Assembly: GCF_000026365.1 (NCBI RefSeq)
Contig: NC_012995.1
Span: 1,180,501 to 1,244,500, forward strand
Reading direction: 5' to 3'
DNA from: Zygosaccharomyces rouxii
Lineage: Eukaryota > Ascomycota > Saccharomycetes > Saccharomycetales > Saccharomycetaceae
Length of the DNA stretch: 64,000 bases
Shown: one piece after another, positions 39,099 through 49,156 of the stretch
Position numbering within the stretch: position 1 is the stretch's first letter
Layout of the letters: every line of letters begins with the position of its first letter
Made by a program: the position numbers and the translations under genes
The notes under the pieces: model-generated
Told to the model about the DNA's origin: nothing
What the model saw: only the letters and a program-made list of their open reading frames with translations
Databases searched by the model: none

Positions 39099-39458
39099 AT
39101 GCCACCAGTTCAACAGGTTTATGCTGCTCAGCAGCCATCTAATTGGGATAAGTTCAAGATGGGACTTATGATGGGTACAGCAGTTGGTGTTTGTACAGGT
39201 GTACTATTTGGTGGATTTGCCATCGTTACACAGGGACCCGGTCCTGATGGATTTGTTAGAACGCTGAGTAAGTACATCGCAGGTTCAGCAGCTACCTTTG
39301 GGATGTTTATGTCCATTGGATCAGTCATTAGAAGTGATGGTGAATCTGCGCAACATTCACTAACAGCCGGTAAACAGTTTGAACTACAACAAAGAGCAAA
39401 ATTTGAAATTTGGAAAGTGCGTAACAATTATGGTTTCATGAGCCATCGTGATGATTAG
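39099..39458 (+). CDS. MGR2: TIM23 translocase subunit Mgr2
   Basis: 119 residues (S. cerevisiae 113). Two Gly-rich membrane helices, about 22-44 and 61-82, belong to the Romo1/Mgr2 family. Mgr2 gates lateral release of preproteins from the TIM23 complex in the inner mitochondrial membrane. The short N-terminus is typical, and the gene stands in the YPL098C position. Confidence 0.92.
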   Translation: MPPVQQVYAAQQPSNWDKFKMGLMMGTAVGVCTGVLFGGFAIVTQGPGPDGFVRTLSKYIAGSAATFGMFMSIGSVIRSDGESAQHSLTAGKQFELQQRAKFEIWKVRNNYGFMSHRDD

Positions 39459-39602
39459 AAAGCCAGATGAGTTAATCGTTAGCTAAATTCTTTATAGCTC
39501 TTATAATATGTACCTTGTCAATAGTAAAGTTCATCTCGGAGTGATTGAAATTTCAACTTGGCTGTAGTATCTATTAGTGGTGAAAACGATAAATATCCCG
39601 CC

Positions 39603-40133
39603 ATGTTGAGGGTATTGCCGACTAGTTTCAAGTCGATATCGACCAGGTCAGCTTTCAGAGCATGTCAACTTTCCCCCCTAACTGTTTACTGTCCGCTTAA
39701 GTCTTCACAAGGTACAGATATAAAGAGTCTAGAAGATTTGACTAAATTGAAATCATTAGAGGGTGTGGACCCTGAACTCATTAGAAAGTTGATTAATGAA
39801 CGTACCATCGAGCTGAATGTTCAGAATGAATTAGAAATGCTCAAAAATCTAAACAAACAAGAAAAGATGTCCCAAGAAGTTTCATTAAAAAGGTTCGTAA
39901 GGCCGTTGTGGGTATTCTTTCTAATGAGTTCAACTGTTTATCTGATATTACACTATGTATGGTGGAAACTAGAGGTTGTAGAAAAGGAAAAGGAGTTGCA
40001 ATCTCATGTCGAGAGTTTAGAAATGGAATTGGATCAAACTTTAAAATCTCAAAATCAAAACGTATCGTCTTCACAGAATAACGGTAATAATAAAACTAAT
40101 GATAAGCCCTGGTACAGAAAATGGTTTTTTTAA
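39603..40133 (+). CDS. INA17: F1Fo-ATP synthase peripheral stalk assembly factor Ina17
   Basis: 176 residues from the ATG at 39603; the open frame upstream starts at TTG. A basic Ser/Arg-rich presequence (about 1-25) is followed by a coiled coil. One membrane helix RPLWVFFLMSSTVYLILHY is near 100-120, then a charged heptad segment and an N/K-rich end. The layout agrees with Ina17 (Aim43), which with Ina22 forms the INAC complex in the inner membrane. Assignment leans on position (YPL099C) as well as architecture. Confidence 0.87.
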   Translation: MLRVLPTSFKSISTRSAFRACQLSPLTVYCPLKSSQGTDIKSLEDLTKLKSLEGVDPELIRKLINERTIELNVQNELEMLKNLNKQEKMSQEVSLKRFVRPLWVFFLMSSTVYLILHYVWWKLEVVEKEKELQSHVESLEMELDQTLKSQNQNVSSSQNNGNNKTNDKPWYRKWFF

Positions 40134-40177
40134 CACTTGTATAAAGATATAACCTATTATTTTTTTGCTTCCTTTGT

Positions 40178-41440
40178 CTAGGCAAATGTACTTGCCTTTG
40201 TGAGTACACATTCACCTGTAGTTGACGGTAGTGTGTAGACCCTAAATTTACCATCATCACTGGCGATATAAATCTGATTGGGGAATTCTTCTGGAAAGCC
40301 TAGACAGTGACCCCAACCATCATGGATGGTAATATGTGCAAAATTACGACGTAAATTTTGTGATGCTATTGATGAACCCAACCGTTTGGAAATAAAATGA
40401 GCAATTTGTTTAGAAGGCTCCGAATTTTGCATAGATAATCTGTGGTTTTCCTCGTTAGCCTGTAATAACTCATCTTCATTTAATTCACCGTTAGTTGATT
40501 CACTTTGACGATGTTTTAGATCAAATATGTGTATTGTATCAGTATCACCAACACATCCCAACATCGTTGCATGTCTATCGAAGGTCAATTGGTATAAATG
40601 ACATGGTCTTGAGCCTCTTCTAAATTCATACATCAATAGGTTACCAGCTTCATAGTCTGTATCAGCTCCAGTATTAAAAACTCTTATAATTGTACCCTTT
40701 TCAGATGCCGTAGAGACCAATTTACCATCATGGCTTATGGCTATACAGACGATATCACCTTTATGCACGGAATTTAAATAATTTATTGGGGAAATGTTTA
40801 AAGTGTCGTAAACTACCACATCGTGTAATAGGAAAGAATCAGGATTGTTCCTCGGTGAACTATACGATGTAAAGCATAATATGCTTCTATCATCACCACT
40901 TAATGCCAGTTTAGGTTTTTTTCTCCTATCTCCCACAGCATTACTTCTACGAACTCTTGATCTTAACGATGCTGATTCAGCATTCGCCGTATTCTTCTTA
41001 AAATGATCCTCCCAAAGGTCAATAGTCTCTAGTAGTTTCATACACGATATGTCGTAGATGAAAATTTGATCACTTTCCAATAAAATGCACATTCTTTTAC
41101 GATTCATCACAACGTCTGCAATCTGATGTGGGAATGAAATCTCACAAATTGTTGACTTCCTCTTCGTATTAACAATCTTTAATCTCTTGGCACTTGCTGA
41201 CCCTTGACTCTTATCTGCAATAGCCACAAGACTGGTGGAAAAAAGCATCTCTATGACAAAGTTATTATCCATATTGGCATCATTCCCAGGTGGCGTTAAA
41301 CTATCTTGACTATCGTCCCTACTACCACTATCCATTTCGAAGCATTTACCAAAGGGGTCACAATTGTAGATACTCACCAGACGAGGTGAAGGGCTTACTA
41401 CACAACAGGTTGCATCCTGATTAAACCTTAGAGCCTTCAT
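40178..41440 (-). CDS. ATG21: PROPPIN phosphoinositide-binding beta-propeller Atg21
   Basis: 420 residues. WD40-like seven-bladed propeller with the phosphoinositide-binding FRRG motif in YEFRRGSRPCHLYQLTFD at about residues 270-285, preceded by HDGKLVSTASEKGTIIRVF. Inserts are acidic and Ser-rich (about 35-55 and 160-180). Of the three yeast PROPPINs (Atg18, Atg21, Hsv2), synteny with YPL100W favours Atg21, which recruits the Atg8 lipidation machinery by binding PI3P. It is shorter than S. cerevisiae Atg21 (496), the differences being in loops. Confidence 0.88.
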   Translation of the reverse strand: MKALRFNQDATCCVVSPSPRLVSIYNCDPFGKCFEMDSGSRDDSQDSLTPPGNDANMDNNFVIEMLFSTSLVAIADKSQGSASAKRLKIVNTKRKSTICEISFPHQIADVVMNRKRMCILLESDQIFIYDISCMKLLETIDLWEDHFKKNTANAESASLRSRVRRSNAVGDRRKKPKLALSGDDRSILCFTSYSSPRNNPDSFLLHDVVVYDTLNISPINYLNSVHKGDIVCIAISHDGKLVSTASEKGTIIRVFNTGADTDYEAGNLLMYEFRRGSRPCHLYQLTFDRHATMLGCVGDTDTIHIFDLKHRQSESTNGELNEDELLQANEENHRLSMQNSEPSKQIAHFISKRLGSSIASQNLRRNFAHITIHDGWGHCLGFPEEFPNQIYIASDDGKFRVYTLPSTTGECVLTKASTFA

Positions 41441-41628
41441 AATAGTCTACTCAAAGCTTTTTATTCACTTTGGTCCTTATCTCCCTTCTAAAAAGAGGGT
41501 TATTAGCGAAGGTTGTTAAAAGGACCTTATTTCGGACTGTACTTCATACTTCTTATATAACAAGACTATGCTTATACAGTGACTAATGGCAGAAAAATAC
41601 CGATAAAAATCCTAAGTAGACGTTATTC

Positions 41629-42975
41629 TCAGAAATCCAGATTAACTGTTGTATTACTGCCTGGAGCATCTGCTGATTGAGGGTTTGTACTGTCATTTCG
41701 CAGAGCTGATTGGGTTGACGATGAAGACGATGATGGATTCCCGCCTGCATCTTCGTTATCTTCGACTGGAATTCCCCATTCTTCGATCTCAAATCTTTTC
41801 CTACCATTTTTGAATGCAAACTCTGATTTAGCTACATGCATTTCACCCCTCTCACTAAATACCGGTAGTTTCAATACATGCAATAGTCCATGTTGTACTT
41901 TATTAGGTTGCGATTTGTAGGCTCTTTCTAAGAATTTTAGCATCTCTTGATCAAATGGCTCCAAGGTGAGCACTGAATCAAAAATATTTTCCACCTGTGA
42001 TATCATAAAATCACTTAACATGTCAGCAGATACCGTGGCTAATAAAGCACACCGGGATTGATGCTTCTTGATGATGCCCCTGAGTCCATGCACTAGTGAT
42101 ACGACTCCCGAAAGCTTGAACATATGTGGTGGATACATGGCAGGATGTAATAATGACGGCACTAGAATTCGTATTAGTTTACCCTTGTTCTGTGTAATGA
42201 TTCGGTCTATCTGACCCAATACAGTTTGTAAAGGTTGTACAGGTGATACAAAAGAGATCTCCTGTGGTGTTGGTGCTGGCATCAATCGTGTAGTGATGTC
42301 AAATTGGTTGCTGTAATTCTTATATTCCTCTGCATTGTAGACAGGATTTTCATCTTTGGAAGCACCATCGGTCAATTTGTACCTCCATGCAATTCTCAAA
42401 TCGTTGTAACGAGAAGGTTGCGCTTGTTCTGCCAAATTCTGGACTGTCAACTTTGATTCCTCCTCTGCGATCTTTGATCTCTTAATATCCTTCTTACTAC
42501 CCTTATAAGTGCCAGGCAACTGTTTGGAAAATGATTGATCTAACGACACCACAATCAAATGTGTGTTCCCCGTCTTGTTGGAATCAATCCTATTATGTAC
42601 AATACCCTGTGCAGCAAAAACTTTGCAAAGCACTGTGTTAAACTCTGTGGTAGTTTTTTCTTCTACCAGCAATGAATTTCCCAGCGGTAACCCCATGTGT
42701 CCCAATAGTCTATCCAAATCCTGACAACCAGTGGATGTAGTCTGTTGAGACGTAGCAGGAGAAGGTCTTATACCTGGATGATTACTAACAACGTCATTAT
42801 CGATATTGAGTTTGGCAAACTGACTCGTTGGTGGTACAGTTCTACCGGCTCCAACTGGAGGAGATTCCCTCTGTGGTATCTCTCTACCGGCCAGGGGACG
42901 CCCTGGTAATCCACGGGGATCGGCTCTCCTAGCTCCAGTTCCGTTAAGAACTTCCCCACGTCTTCTGAATGACAT
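41629..42975 (-). CDS. ELP4: Elongator subunit Elp4
   Basis: 448 residues (S. cerevisiae 456). The basic, Pro-rich N-terminus precedes a RecA-like PAXNEB domain starting near residue 75 with TSTGCQDLDRLLGHMGLPLGNS. The Walker A Lys is missing, as usual in this family. Elp4, Elp5 and Elp6 form the hexameric ring of Elongator that acts in tRNA wobble-uridine modification. The last 40 residues are Ser-rich and acidic. Position equals YPL101W. Confidence 0.94.
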   Translation of the reverse strand: MSFRRRGEVLNGTGARRADPRGLPGRPLAGREIPQRESPPVGAGRTVPPTSQFAKLNIDNDVVSNHPGIRPSPATSQQTTSTGCQDLDRLLGHMGLPLGNSLLVEEKTTTEFNTVLCKVFAAQGIVHNRIDSNKTGNTHLIVVSLDQSFSKQLPGTYKGSKKDIKRSKIAEEESKLTVQNLAEQAQPSRYNDLRIAWRYKLTDGASKDENPVYNAEEYKNYSNQFDITTRLMPAPTPQEISFVSPVQPLQTVLGQIDRIITQNKGKLIRILVPSLLHPAMYPPHMFKLSGVVSLVHGLRGIIKKHQSRCALLATVSADMLSDFMISQVENIFDSVLTLEPFDQEMLKFLERAYKSQPNKVQHGLLHVLKLPVFSERGEMHVAKSEFAFKNGRKRFEIEEWGIPVEDNEDAGGNPSSSSSSTQSALRNDSTNPQSADAPGSNTTVNLDF

Positions 42976-43288
42976 TTTAGACCTCTAAATCCTTATTTTA
43001 CCTCTTTATTGAGTATAGCTCATCTCATCTTGAAGTTAGTTTTCTTTTTTTTTTTTCAACATTTCAGATTTTTTTCATTGTACTCTTCGAGAATATATAG
43101 CCATCAAAATAATAGGAATATTTAAGGAATTTGTACGAGATTGGGAGCTCATATGGTCTTCTAGAGTGTGGGTAATAAGAATAGACATACCTCAATTACT
43201 AATTCACCCTTTTCCTGACAAAGGATTCCAAATTTCGGATTGATACTGGCAATTTTTGGTGATTTTAAATGATTAAGCTTGGTTGATC
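42976..43288. promoter_or_regulatory. Divergent ELP4/FMP30 promoter
   Basis: 313 bp. A CTCATCTCATC run (reverse GATGAG, PAC-like) lies at about 43019-43030, just upstream of ELP4, next to a T11 tract at about 43045-43055. No gene is visible. Confidence 0.4.
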
Positions 43289-44644
43289 ATGATAACTTCT
43301 GGATATCAACTTCTGGGATCATCTTCAATCAGATTTTTATCTTCAAGGTGCAATCAAGTAATATTGCGGCGAACTTTTGCCACCAAAAATTCTCATAACA
43401 AACCAGAACCTTCCAAGCATTATGTGCTTAGCGCTGTACTTACTTTATTAATACCTTATACCGGTTATGCCATATATGTCTCCACATCGGCAGCTAAAGA
43501 AGTCGAAATTCGTCAAAGACTTTCAGAATTGGTGGAAGGTGAAGGGGAAAATTTTGAAGGAACTTTGATCAAATATTCTCCTTTGCAAGTGTTAGGACGT
43601 TATGAAAATCCATTCTACGAGTATAGGATACAAACCGTTTATGAATTCTTTTGTAACAGAATATTTGAACTATTTCAGGTTAGTAGAGGCGGGATTCCAA
43701 AAGATAAAGTGCAAATGGGTAAATTGATGCCAGTCCATAAACCTGAATGGGGTCCAGATTGTCAACTTAAAGATTATTCGAATCCTATATCTCACAAAAT
43801 ACTAAAAGAAACGTCCTCAGAAGTGGTTAAGAAGAAGGAGGGCAAGGATTTTCCAGTTTACAATACCTGGTTGGGACAATCGTGTAATTATGTGGTCTAC
43901 AACGGCCTCAAGGTATTGACTGATCCAATTTTTAGTGATTTCTTAGTGCACGAAACACTGGGACCAAAAAGAATTACTGAAATGCCCTGTCAAATACATG
44001 ATGTACCTACACCTGATGTAATTTTGGTTTCGCATAACCATCCAGATCATTTAGATATGAAGAGTTTGGAACATTGGCAAAAGGGACATCCACTTTGGGT
44101 AGTACCGGCAGGTATGAAAACATTTATGGAGGAACATCACGTCAGCAATGTGGTCGAACTGTCATGGTGGGAGACTTTGGAGCTCAAGAAAGATGGTCAT
44201 AGTTATCACGTCTCAAGTACACCCGCGATGCACTGGTCTGGAAGATCTCTTTTAGATGCTAACGAATCGCTTTGGTGCTCGTTCTTGTTTAGTCATAATG
44301 GTAAACCTATAATGTTCCATGGTGGTGACACTGGGTATGTCAAAGATCTATTCGTGAGGATCAAGCAGCGCTTCGGTGGTGATTGTAAGCTGGCGATTCT
44401 ACCATGTGGGCAGTATTGTCCTGAATGGCACCAAAAACCTCGGCACATCTGTCCTGAAGAGTTAGTGCAAATAATGCAAGATTTAAATGCTAAACACGCT
44501 TTGGGTGTTCATTGGGGAACGTTCACACTGAGCGGAGAGTATTTTAGAGAACCGAAGGAGAGGCTTGAATCTTTGGCGGCAAGACAAAGTATTAAGGATA
44601 GATGTTACTGTCCTGAACTTGGTAAAACGGAAAAGTTCGAATAA
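43289..44644 (+). CDS. FMP30: Mitochondrial NAPE-PLD-like metallo-hydrolase
   Basis: 451 residues from the ATG at 43289. A basic mitochondrial presequence (about 1-35) and one membrane helix near 45-65 come first. A metallo-beta-lactamase domain follows, with the zinc motif SHNHPDHLD (about 250-258), a later His in HWSGRS and GGDTGY, and an ending with GVHWGTF. Fmp30 is an inner-membrane protein with homology to N-acylphosphatidylethanolamine phospholipase D, involved in cardiolipin balance. It corresponds to YPL103C. Confidence 0.93.
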   Translation: MITSGYQLLGSSSIRFLSSRCNQVILRRTFATKNSHNKPEPSKHYVLSAVLTLLIPYTGYAIYVSTSAAKEVEIRQRLSELVEGEGENFEGTLIKYSPLQVLGRYENPFYEYRIQTVYEFFCNRIFELFQVSRGGIPKDKVQMGKLMPVHKPEWGPDCQLKDYSNPISHKILKETSSEVVKKKEGKDFPVYNTWLGQSCNYVVYNGLKVLTDPIFSDFLVHETLGPKRITEMPCQIHDVPTPDVILVSHNHPDHLDMKSLEHWQKGHPLWVVPAGMKTFMEEHHVSNVVELSWWETLELKKDGHSYHVSSTPAMHWSGRSLLDANESLWCSFLFSHNGKPIMFHGGDTGYVKDLFVRIKQRFGGDCKLAILPCGQYCPEWHQKPRHICPEELVQIMQDLNAKHALGVHWGTFTLSGEYFREPKERLESLAARQSIKDRCYCPELGKTEKFE

Positions 44645-44670
44645 TTTTGAAATATAAACGATTATGTCCA

Positions 44671-45648
44671 TTAGTTGGTGTTATTGATGTTGCTGTTCTT
44701 ATTTGTATCGTCCAAAAAGGACTTCCACAGATCTTCTTTGATTTTGAATGTATGCAGTTCTTGGTTGGGGAAAGTCGATTCTTCAACTTCTTTCACGTAT
44801 TGGCTCAATGCATCTTGGGCATGGGAGTGCAGTTGACCATATTGTTTCACGAATCGAGGTAAAGAATTCTGTTTCATGCCAATCATATCGGCAATCACGA
44901 GAACTTGCCCACTACAGCCAGGACCTGCACCAATGCCAATCACAGGTACAGATAATTTAGAGGTAATGTAGCTAGCAACCTTATGAGGAACACATTCCAT
45001 TAAAATGGCCCAACACCCAGCTTCTTCCAATTTCTTGGCGGTCTCACATAAAATACTTATATCTTCAATTCTCTTGTTGCCCTGTACTTTGAATCCACCT
45101 AACGAATGTGCTCTTTGTGGTGTAAGTCCGCAGTGACCAACCACCGGTATACCTCTTGAACACAGCTCTTTGATAAATCCTATCGTGTAGGAGTCCTTTG
45201 TATGGGGCCCCGTTTCCACCTTAACAGATGCAATTTTGCTGCTCAATTTCATAATATCAATTGCATTCGTGATCCCTGTCTGTATACTACTTTCAAAAGT
45301 CCCGAATGGCATATCTGCCATGATCATTGATGGACCTTGGGCCCTGCAAACAGATCGAACGTGATATTTAAATTCATCGAATGAAATGTCAGTGGTAGAT
45401 TCGTAACCTAAAGCTGTCATTGCCAATGAATCTCCCACAAGAATTGCATCACAATTGGCATCATGTACCCATTGAGAAGTAATATAATCATGAGCAGTGC
45501 TGACCGTTATGGGTATCCCCTTCAAGTATTTTTCATGTAGACTTTGAATTGTATTACTCTTGAGTGGACTAGCAGGTTGCGCTGAGTAGCACCTTCTTAG
45601 GGCTAATGTGGAAAATCTTGAAGTAGCCAATCTGAAGGGCACAAACAT
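44671..45648 (-). CDS. ECM31: Ketopantoate hydroxymethyltransferase
   Basis: 325 residues (S. cerevisiae 312). A short basic N-terminus (FRLATSRFSTLALRRC) suggests a mitochondrial presequence. The PanB TIM barrel follows: VGDSLAMTALGYEST near 70-85 (Mg-binding Asp), ADMPFGTFE, KVETG, GHCGLTPQ and VIGIGAGPGCSGQVLV. It transfers a hydroxymethyl group from methylene-THF to ketoisovalerate, the first pantothenate step. It is YBR176W, interleaved between YPL103C and YPL104W. A candidate small ORF ends with its stop codon directly before this ATG. Confidence 0.96.
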   Translation of the reverse strand: MFVPFRLATSRFSTLALRRCYSAQPASPLKSNTIQSLHEKYLKGIPITVSTAHDYITSQWVHDANCDAILVGDSLAMTALGYESTTDISFDEFKYHVRSVCRAQGPSMIMADMPFGTFESSIQTGITNAIDIMKLSSKIASVKVETGPHTKDSYTIGFIKELCSRGIPVVGHCGLTPQRAHSLGGFKVQGNKRIEDISILCETAKKLEEAGCWAILMECVPHKVASYITSKLSVPVIGIGAGPGCSGQVLVIADMIGMKQNSLPRFVKQYGQLHSHAQDALSQYVKEVEESTFPNQELHTFKIKEDLWKSFLDDTNKNSNINNTN

Positions 45649-45906
45649 CTAGAAAATCATGAAAACAATCGGTTGTCTGATCTTTATTCTTGTGTTTAAG
45701 TGTAAGCTCATCGCTCGTTGAAATTTCATTATTCTTTTTTCAAGAAAACGTAAATCATCTAAATAACCATGGGGATCACAATGAATATTTAAAGCTGTTA
45801 ACCTCTCTGAAATGATACTTAGTGAATCCAATAAAACAAGGAATTTTTGTGCTTCAAATGTACATATCTGCTGTTTCTTTTTATCGTCATAATTATCTAT
45901 CTGCAA
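45649..45906 (-). other. Unassigned 85-codon open frame between MSD1 and ECM31 (no ATG start)
   Basis: The frame fills the gap between MSD1 and ECM31 and ends in TAG immediately before the ECM31 ATG. It has no ATG in its first 60 codons; the first possible codon is TTG. The predicted peptide has heptad-like hydrophobic spacing in two helices (FLVLLDSLSIISERLTAL and YLDDLRFLEKRIMKF), more regular than chance frames usually show. Just upstream on the same strand lie a branch-like TTCTAAC (about 45935-45941) and a CAG with no earlier AG between them, so it could be a 3' exon. No matching 5' splice site was found. It may be a real small gene, a relic or chance. Confidence 0.3.
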
Positions 45907-45948
45907 GCATATTTGGAATATTTACAAGAAAATCGAAGTTAGAAAATC

Positions 45949-47916
45949 TTACTTCTTCTTGAAGACATTATATTGCTCAAGAGCTTCATTCTTGACTGTG
46001 GAGGGACTTCCTACGACCAGATCAGAGCCTGTAACACTCTTAGGGAAAGCCATGACGTCCCTAATACTTTCAGTACCACAGAGCATGGCACACATTCTGT
46101 CAAACCCAATTGCAAATCCTGCGTGTGGAGGTGTACCCATCTTGAATGCCTCTAACAAGTGGCCGAAAACTTTGTGAGGTTCTTTAATCTTTAGAATTTC
46201 TTCAAAGATGTATTCTTGCAACTGTGGATCGTGCACTCTAGTGGATCCACCGCCCAGCTCAACACCGTTGACAACGAGATCGTAATGTTGTCCCAATGCC
46301 TGGGTTGGATTGGTTCCCAATTTGGCATAATCACGGATTTGCACCATAGTAAAAGGATGATGAGATGACTCTACACGATCTTCTTCATATTCTGGGTATT
46401 CGAAATTATTACTAGACTCCTTTTCCACCGGAGAGAACAGAGGGAAGTCTTTAATCCAGACTGCAACGTCCTGATCTATCAATTTGTCCTTGTATGCATT
46501 ACTCTTCATGACCAGTTGACGTAATTTACCCAAAGGTGTAGGATTCTCAAATAACTTCAAAATATCTTGTCTAGTAGATCCACATATGATATCACCAGGT
46601 TGTAGGTCTAAGGCCTTGGCCACTAGTTTAGGGTTTTCAAAGAAGGCAATGTCCAAGAACTGGTCAACCCATTGACTCTTATCTTGCTCGTTTAGAATGG
46701 GAACCACTTTAGGAGTCCTATAGTTGTAATGTTCAGGATTCTTCAAAAATGACCATTTCTTGTTAAAGTCTTTCTTGTCGTCGAATGCATTTCTTAAGAT
46801 CAGAACTTCAAAAATAGGGAAGCTCTTGTCCGAATTTCCTAGTGCTCTGAATTCTGAAAGATCAAGAATCTTGAGATCTGGCGCACATAAATCTGGTTTG
46901 TCAATACCATACTGTGACATGGCTTGCCTGTAACTCATATGTCTTACGGGTTGAGATTCGCTAACAGGGACCACGTTGCCCTGGATATCCAAGGTGTAGA
47001 GACCTCTGGACAGTTTTTTCCAAACGAAAGTTACTGCTTCTTCCACCGATTGCATCACATCTTCCCCATTGGCAAATGCCATTTCTAAATCTAACTGTGT
47101 AAATTCAGGCTGTCTATCTGCTCTTAAATCTTCATCTCTGAAACATTTGGCTACTTGAAAATAGCGGTTTATACCACTTGCCATAAGCAATTGCTTATAC
47201 TGTTGAGGACTCTGTGGTAATGCATAAAAAGTAGGTTCTTCATCAGTAGTAGTTCTTCTAGTGGGAACTAAAAATTCACGAGCACCTTCTGGAGTTGATT
47301 TGAACAAAATGGGGGTCTCAATTTCAGTAAACCCTAGTTCATCAAATTTTTGCCTCAAAGCTTTGGATAATTGGTACCTAGTCTGTAAAAACTGTTGGAA
47401 TTTTGGTAATCTCAGTTGTAAATATCTGTATTCCGGAGGGTACGCACCTTTGGTTTTAAAATCTTGTAAATCTGCAGCTCTTTTATCAGCACCGTTAAGA
47501 GTAGCAACAGATTCTAACTTCAATTCCAAGCTGGTCTTGGGCTCATCGCTCTTTTTGCCCTTTTTCAATGCCAGTGAACCTTGCACTTGAACAACGTCTT
47601 CTACAGCAGCATTCTTCAGAAATGATTGAGAATCAACCACTTGAATCACATCTCCCTGAGAATCACGAATCTCGCCGAATATCAATTCTTTACCAATTTT
47701 TCTTGGCTTCTTATCAATCCATCCATTTATAACGACTTTATCACCAGGATTACATGCTAGCGATTGCTTAACATTTTGAGCTTGTCTTTGAAATTCAAAT
47801 CTTGGTTTAACAATATCTAGTGCAGGAAGCTCTCTTAGCACTTTACTAAACGTGTGCAACCTGCTTCTGGCAAGAATCATTGTTATCTTTCTCGATTCCA
47901 CCTGTGGAATTTTCAT
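45949..47916 (-). CDS. MSD1: Mitochondrial aspartyl-tRNA synthetase
   Basis: 655 residues (S. cerevisiae 658). The N-terminal OB-fold anticodon domain is at about 40-150. The bacterial-type class II core follows: motif 2 FRDEDLRADRQPEFTQLDLEM, a GAD-like insert, and motif 3 GFAIGFDRM near 615. Met13 starts MILARSRLHTFSKVL, a better mitochondrial presequence than the first 12 residues, so translation from 47880 is quite possible. The enzyme charges mitochondrial tRNA-Asp. Position equals YPL104W. Confidence 0.95.
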   Translation of the reverse strand: MKIPQVESRKITMILARSRLHTFSKVLRELPALDIVKPRFEFQRQAQNVKQSLACNPGDKVVINGWIDKKPRKIGKELIFGEIRDSQGDVIQVVDSQSFLKNAAVEDVVQVQGSLALKKGKKSDEPKTSLELKLESVATLNGADKRAADLQDFKTKGAYPPEYRYLQLRLPKFQQFLQTRYQLSKALRQKFDELGFTEIETPILFKSTPEGAREFLVPTRRTTTDEEPTFYALPQSPQQYKQLLMASGINRYFQVAKCFRDEDLRADRQPEFTQLDLEMAFANGEDVMQSVEEAVTFVWKKLSRGLYTLDIQGNVVPVSESQPVRHMSYRQAMSQYGIDKPDLCAPDLKILDLSEFRALGNSDKSFPIFEVLILRNAFDDKKDFNKKWSFLKNPEHYNYRTPKVVPILNEQDKSQWVDQFLDIAFFENPKLVAKALDLQPGDIICGSTRQDILKLFENPTPLGKLRQLVMKSNAYKDKLIDQDVAVWIKDFPLFSPVEKESSNNFEYPEYEEDRVESSHHPFTMVQIRDYAKLGTNPTQALGQHYDLVVNGVELGGGSTRVHDPQLQEYIFEEILKIKEPHKVFGHLLEAFKMGTPPHAGFAIGFDRMCAMLCGTESIRDVMAFPKSVTGSDLVVGSPSTVKNEALEQYNVFKKK

Positions 47917-47978
47917 TGAAGTTCGTTCAATCTTTTCAAAGTGATGGGCATCATTATTACAGATAAAATACAGAAGTT

Positions 47979-48938
47979 CTATTTACATGTCCATTTCCAT
48001 GCATAGCAATCCCCATTGAGCGATAGGGAGCACATGGTTTCTCCATAACAGTGAATGCTCATTACAGGATTACCGCTATGCGTTTCACCATCAATCAATT
48101 GTAAAAGTTTCTTAGTGGCAGAATTCCAACAGTAAATCTTACCATCCTCATATCCACTAACGACTATTGGAGCAGATCCGTCTGATGGATATAAGAAATC
48201 CATACCGCAGGATCTTTGTAACTGTCTCTCCTGGGAAGGTTCAATCTTGAAAGTACGAACAACATCACCTCTAATGCAGTCCCAAATCTTGACGATCCCA
48301 TCTAGTGATTTAACCAAAAGATATCTAGCATTTTGTGAGAATTTAACTTGAGAAATTGGTACCACACCAGTTTCACTCTGCCAATCTTTATCGTAAGTCA
48401 GGGTTTTCAAACAATGACCTGATGCCATATCGAATACACGAATCAATCCGTCATAAGATCCTGAACTTAATATGGTAGAGTCTAACTGCGGAATATCTAC
48501 AGAGACCACAGATTCAGAATGAGCTGCTATAGTCCTCATTAGAGACCCATTCAAAACATCCCAAATCTTTATACTTTCATCCATAGAGGATGAACATAGT
48601 AGATTACCCTTAGGATTAAAAGCTAATGATACCACAGGAGCTGTATGACTTACCAATCGATGCAAGGGTCCGTATGAAAGATGAGTGATGCCAACAGTAA
48701 AGTCGTCACTTGCGGTTGCAATGCATTGGCCATCTGGAGACCAACAGATTTCAGATATGGGTTTAGAGTGTTGAGTAAGTACAATTCTTGGTGGTAATGG
48801 TGGGGTTTCTAAATCGTATACTAATACGTGATCACCTATACCAATAGCTATACTTTTACCATTAGGTGCAAACTTTGAACAACACAATTGATTGCCATCT
48901 TGAACGGGTATGGGTATTCTAAACTTGATTTCGAACAT
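47979..48938 (-). CDS. SWD3: COMPASS subunit Swd3 (WD40)
   Basis: 319 residues from the ATG at 48938 (S. cerevisiae 315); the upstream frame has only TTG. Seven WD40 repeats fill the protein, with clear blades ending SIKIWD, LIRVFD and IVKIWD. Swd3 is the WDR5 ortholog in COMPASS (Set1C), which methylates histone H3 Lys4. Position beside MSD1 reflects YBR175W in the merged order. It is divergent from UMP1. Confidence 0.94.
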   Translation of the reverse strand: MFEIKFRIPIPVQDGNQLCCSKFAPNGKSIAIGIGDHVLVYDLETPPLPPRIVLTQHSKPISEICWSPDGQCIATASDDFTVGITHLSYGPLHRLVSHTAPVVSLAFNPKGNLLCSSSMDESIKIWDVLNGSLMRTIAAHSESVVSVDIPQLDSTILSSGSYDGLIRVFDMASGHCLKTLTYDKDWQSETGVVPISQVKFSQNARYLLVKSLDGIVKIWDCIRGDVVRTFKIEPSQERQLQRSCGMDFLYPSDGSAPIVVSGYEDGKIYCWNSATKKLLQLIDGETHSGNPVMSIHCYGETMCSLSLNGDCYAWKWTCK

Positions 48939-49107
48939 GGAATAGGCCAAATGAACTCAATATCATTGATTAAGGAGCTTATTGTCTCGCTTTTGTATCT
49001 ATTTCATCTGTAGTGTATGTGTATCTAGTTTGTATACCATTCTCACAGGGAACGGACTTAGCAGTGGCAACTTGAACCTTTAATCACTACAACAACTAAG
49101 CAAGAAT

Positions 49108-49116
49108 AGTGGCAAA
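49108..49116 (+). promoter_or_regulatory. PACE-like Rpn4 site, UMP1 promoter
   Basis: AGTGGCAAA differs at one base from the proteasome-associated control element GGTGGCAAA. It lies 41 bp before the UMP1 ATG and is followed by AAAGACTA, as at NPL4. Confidence 0.6.
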
Positions 49117-49156
49117 AAAGACTAAGTTTACCGTATAAAAGACACTCTAGTTTATC

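Noticed and set aside
39558..39602. N-terminal extension of INA17 from a TTG
   Set aside because: The ATG at 39603 begins a normal mitochondrial presequence; the extension is not presequence-like and depends on a non-ATG start.
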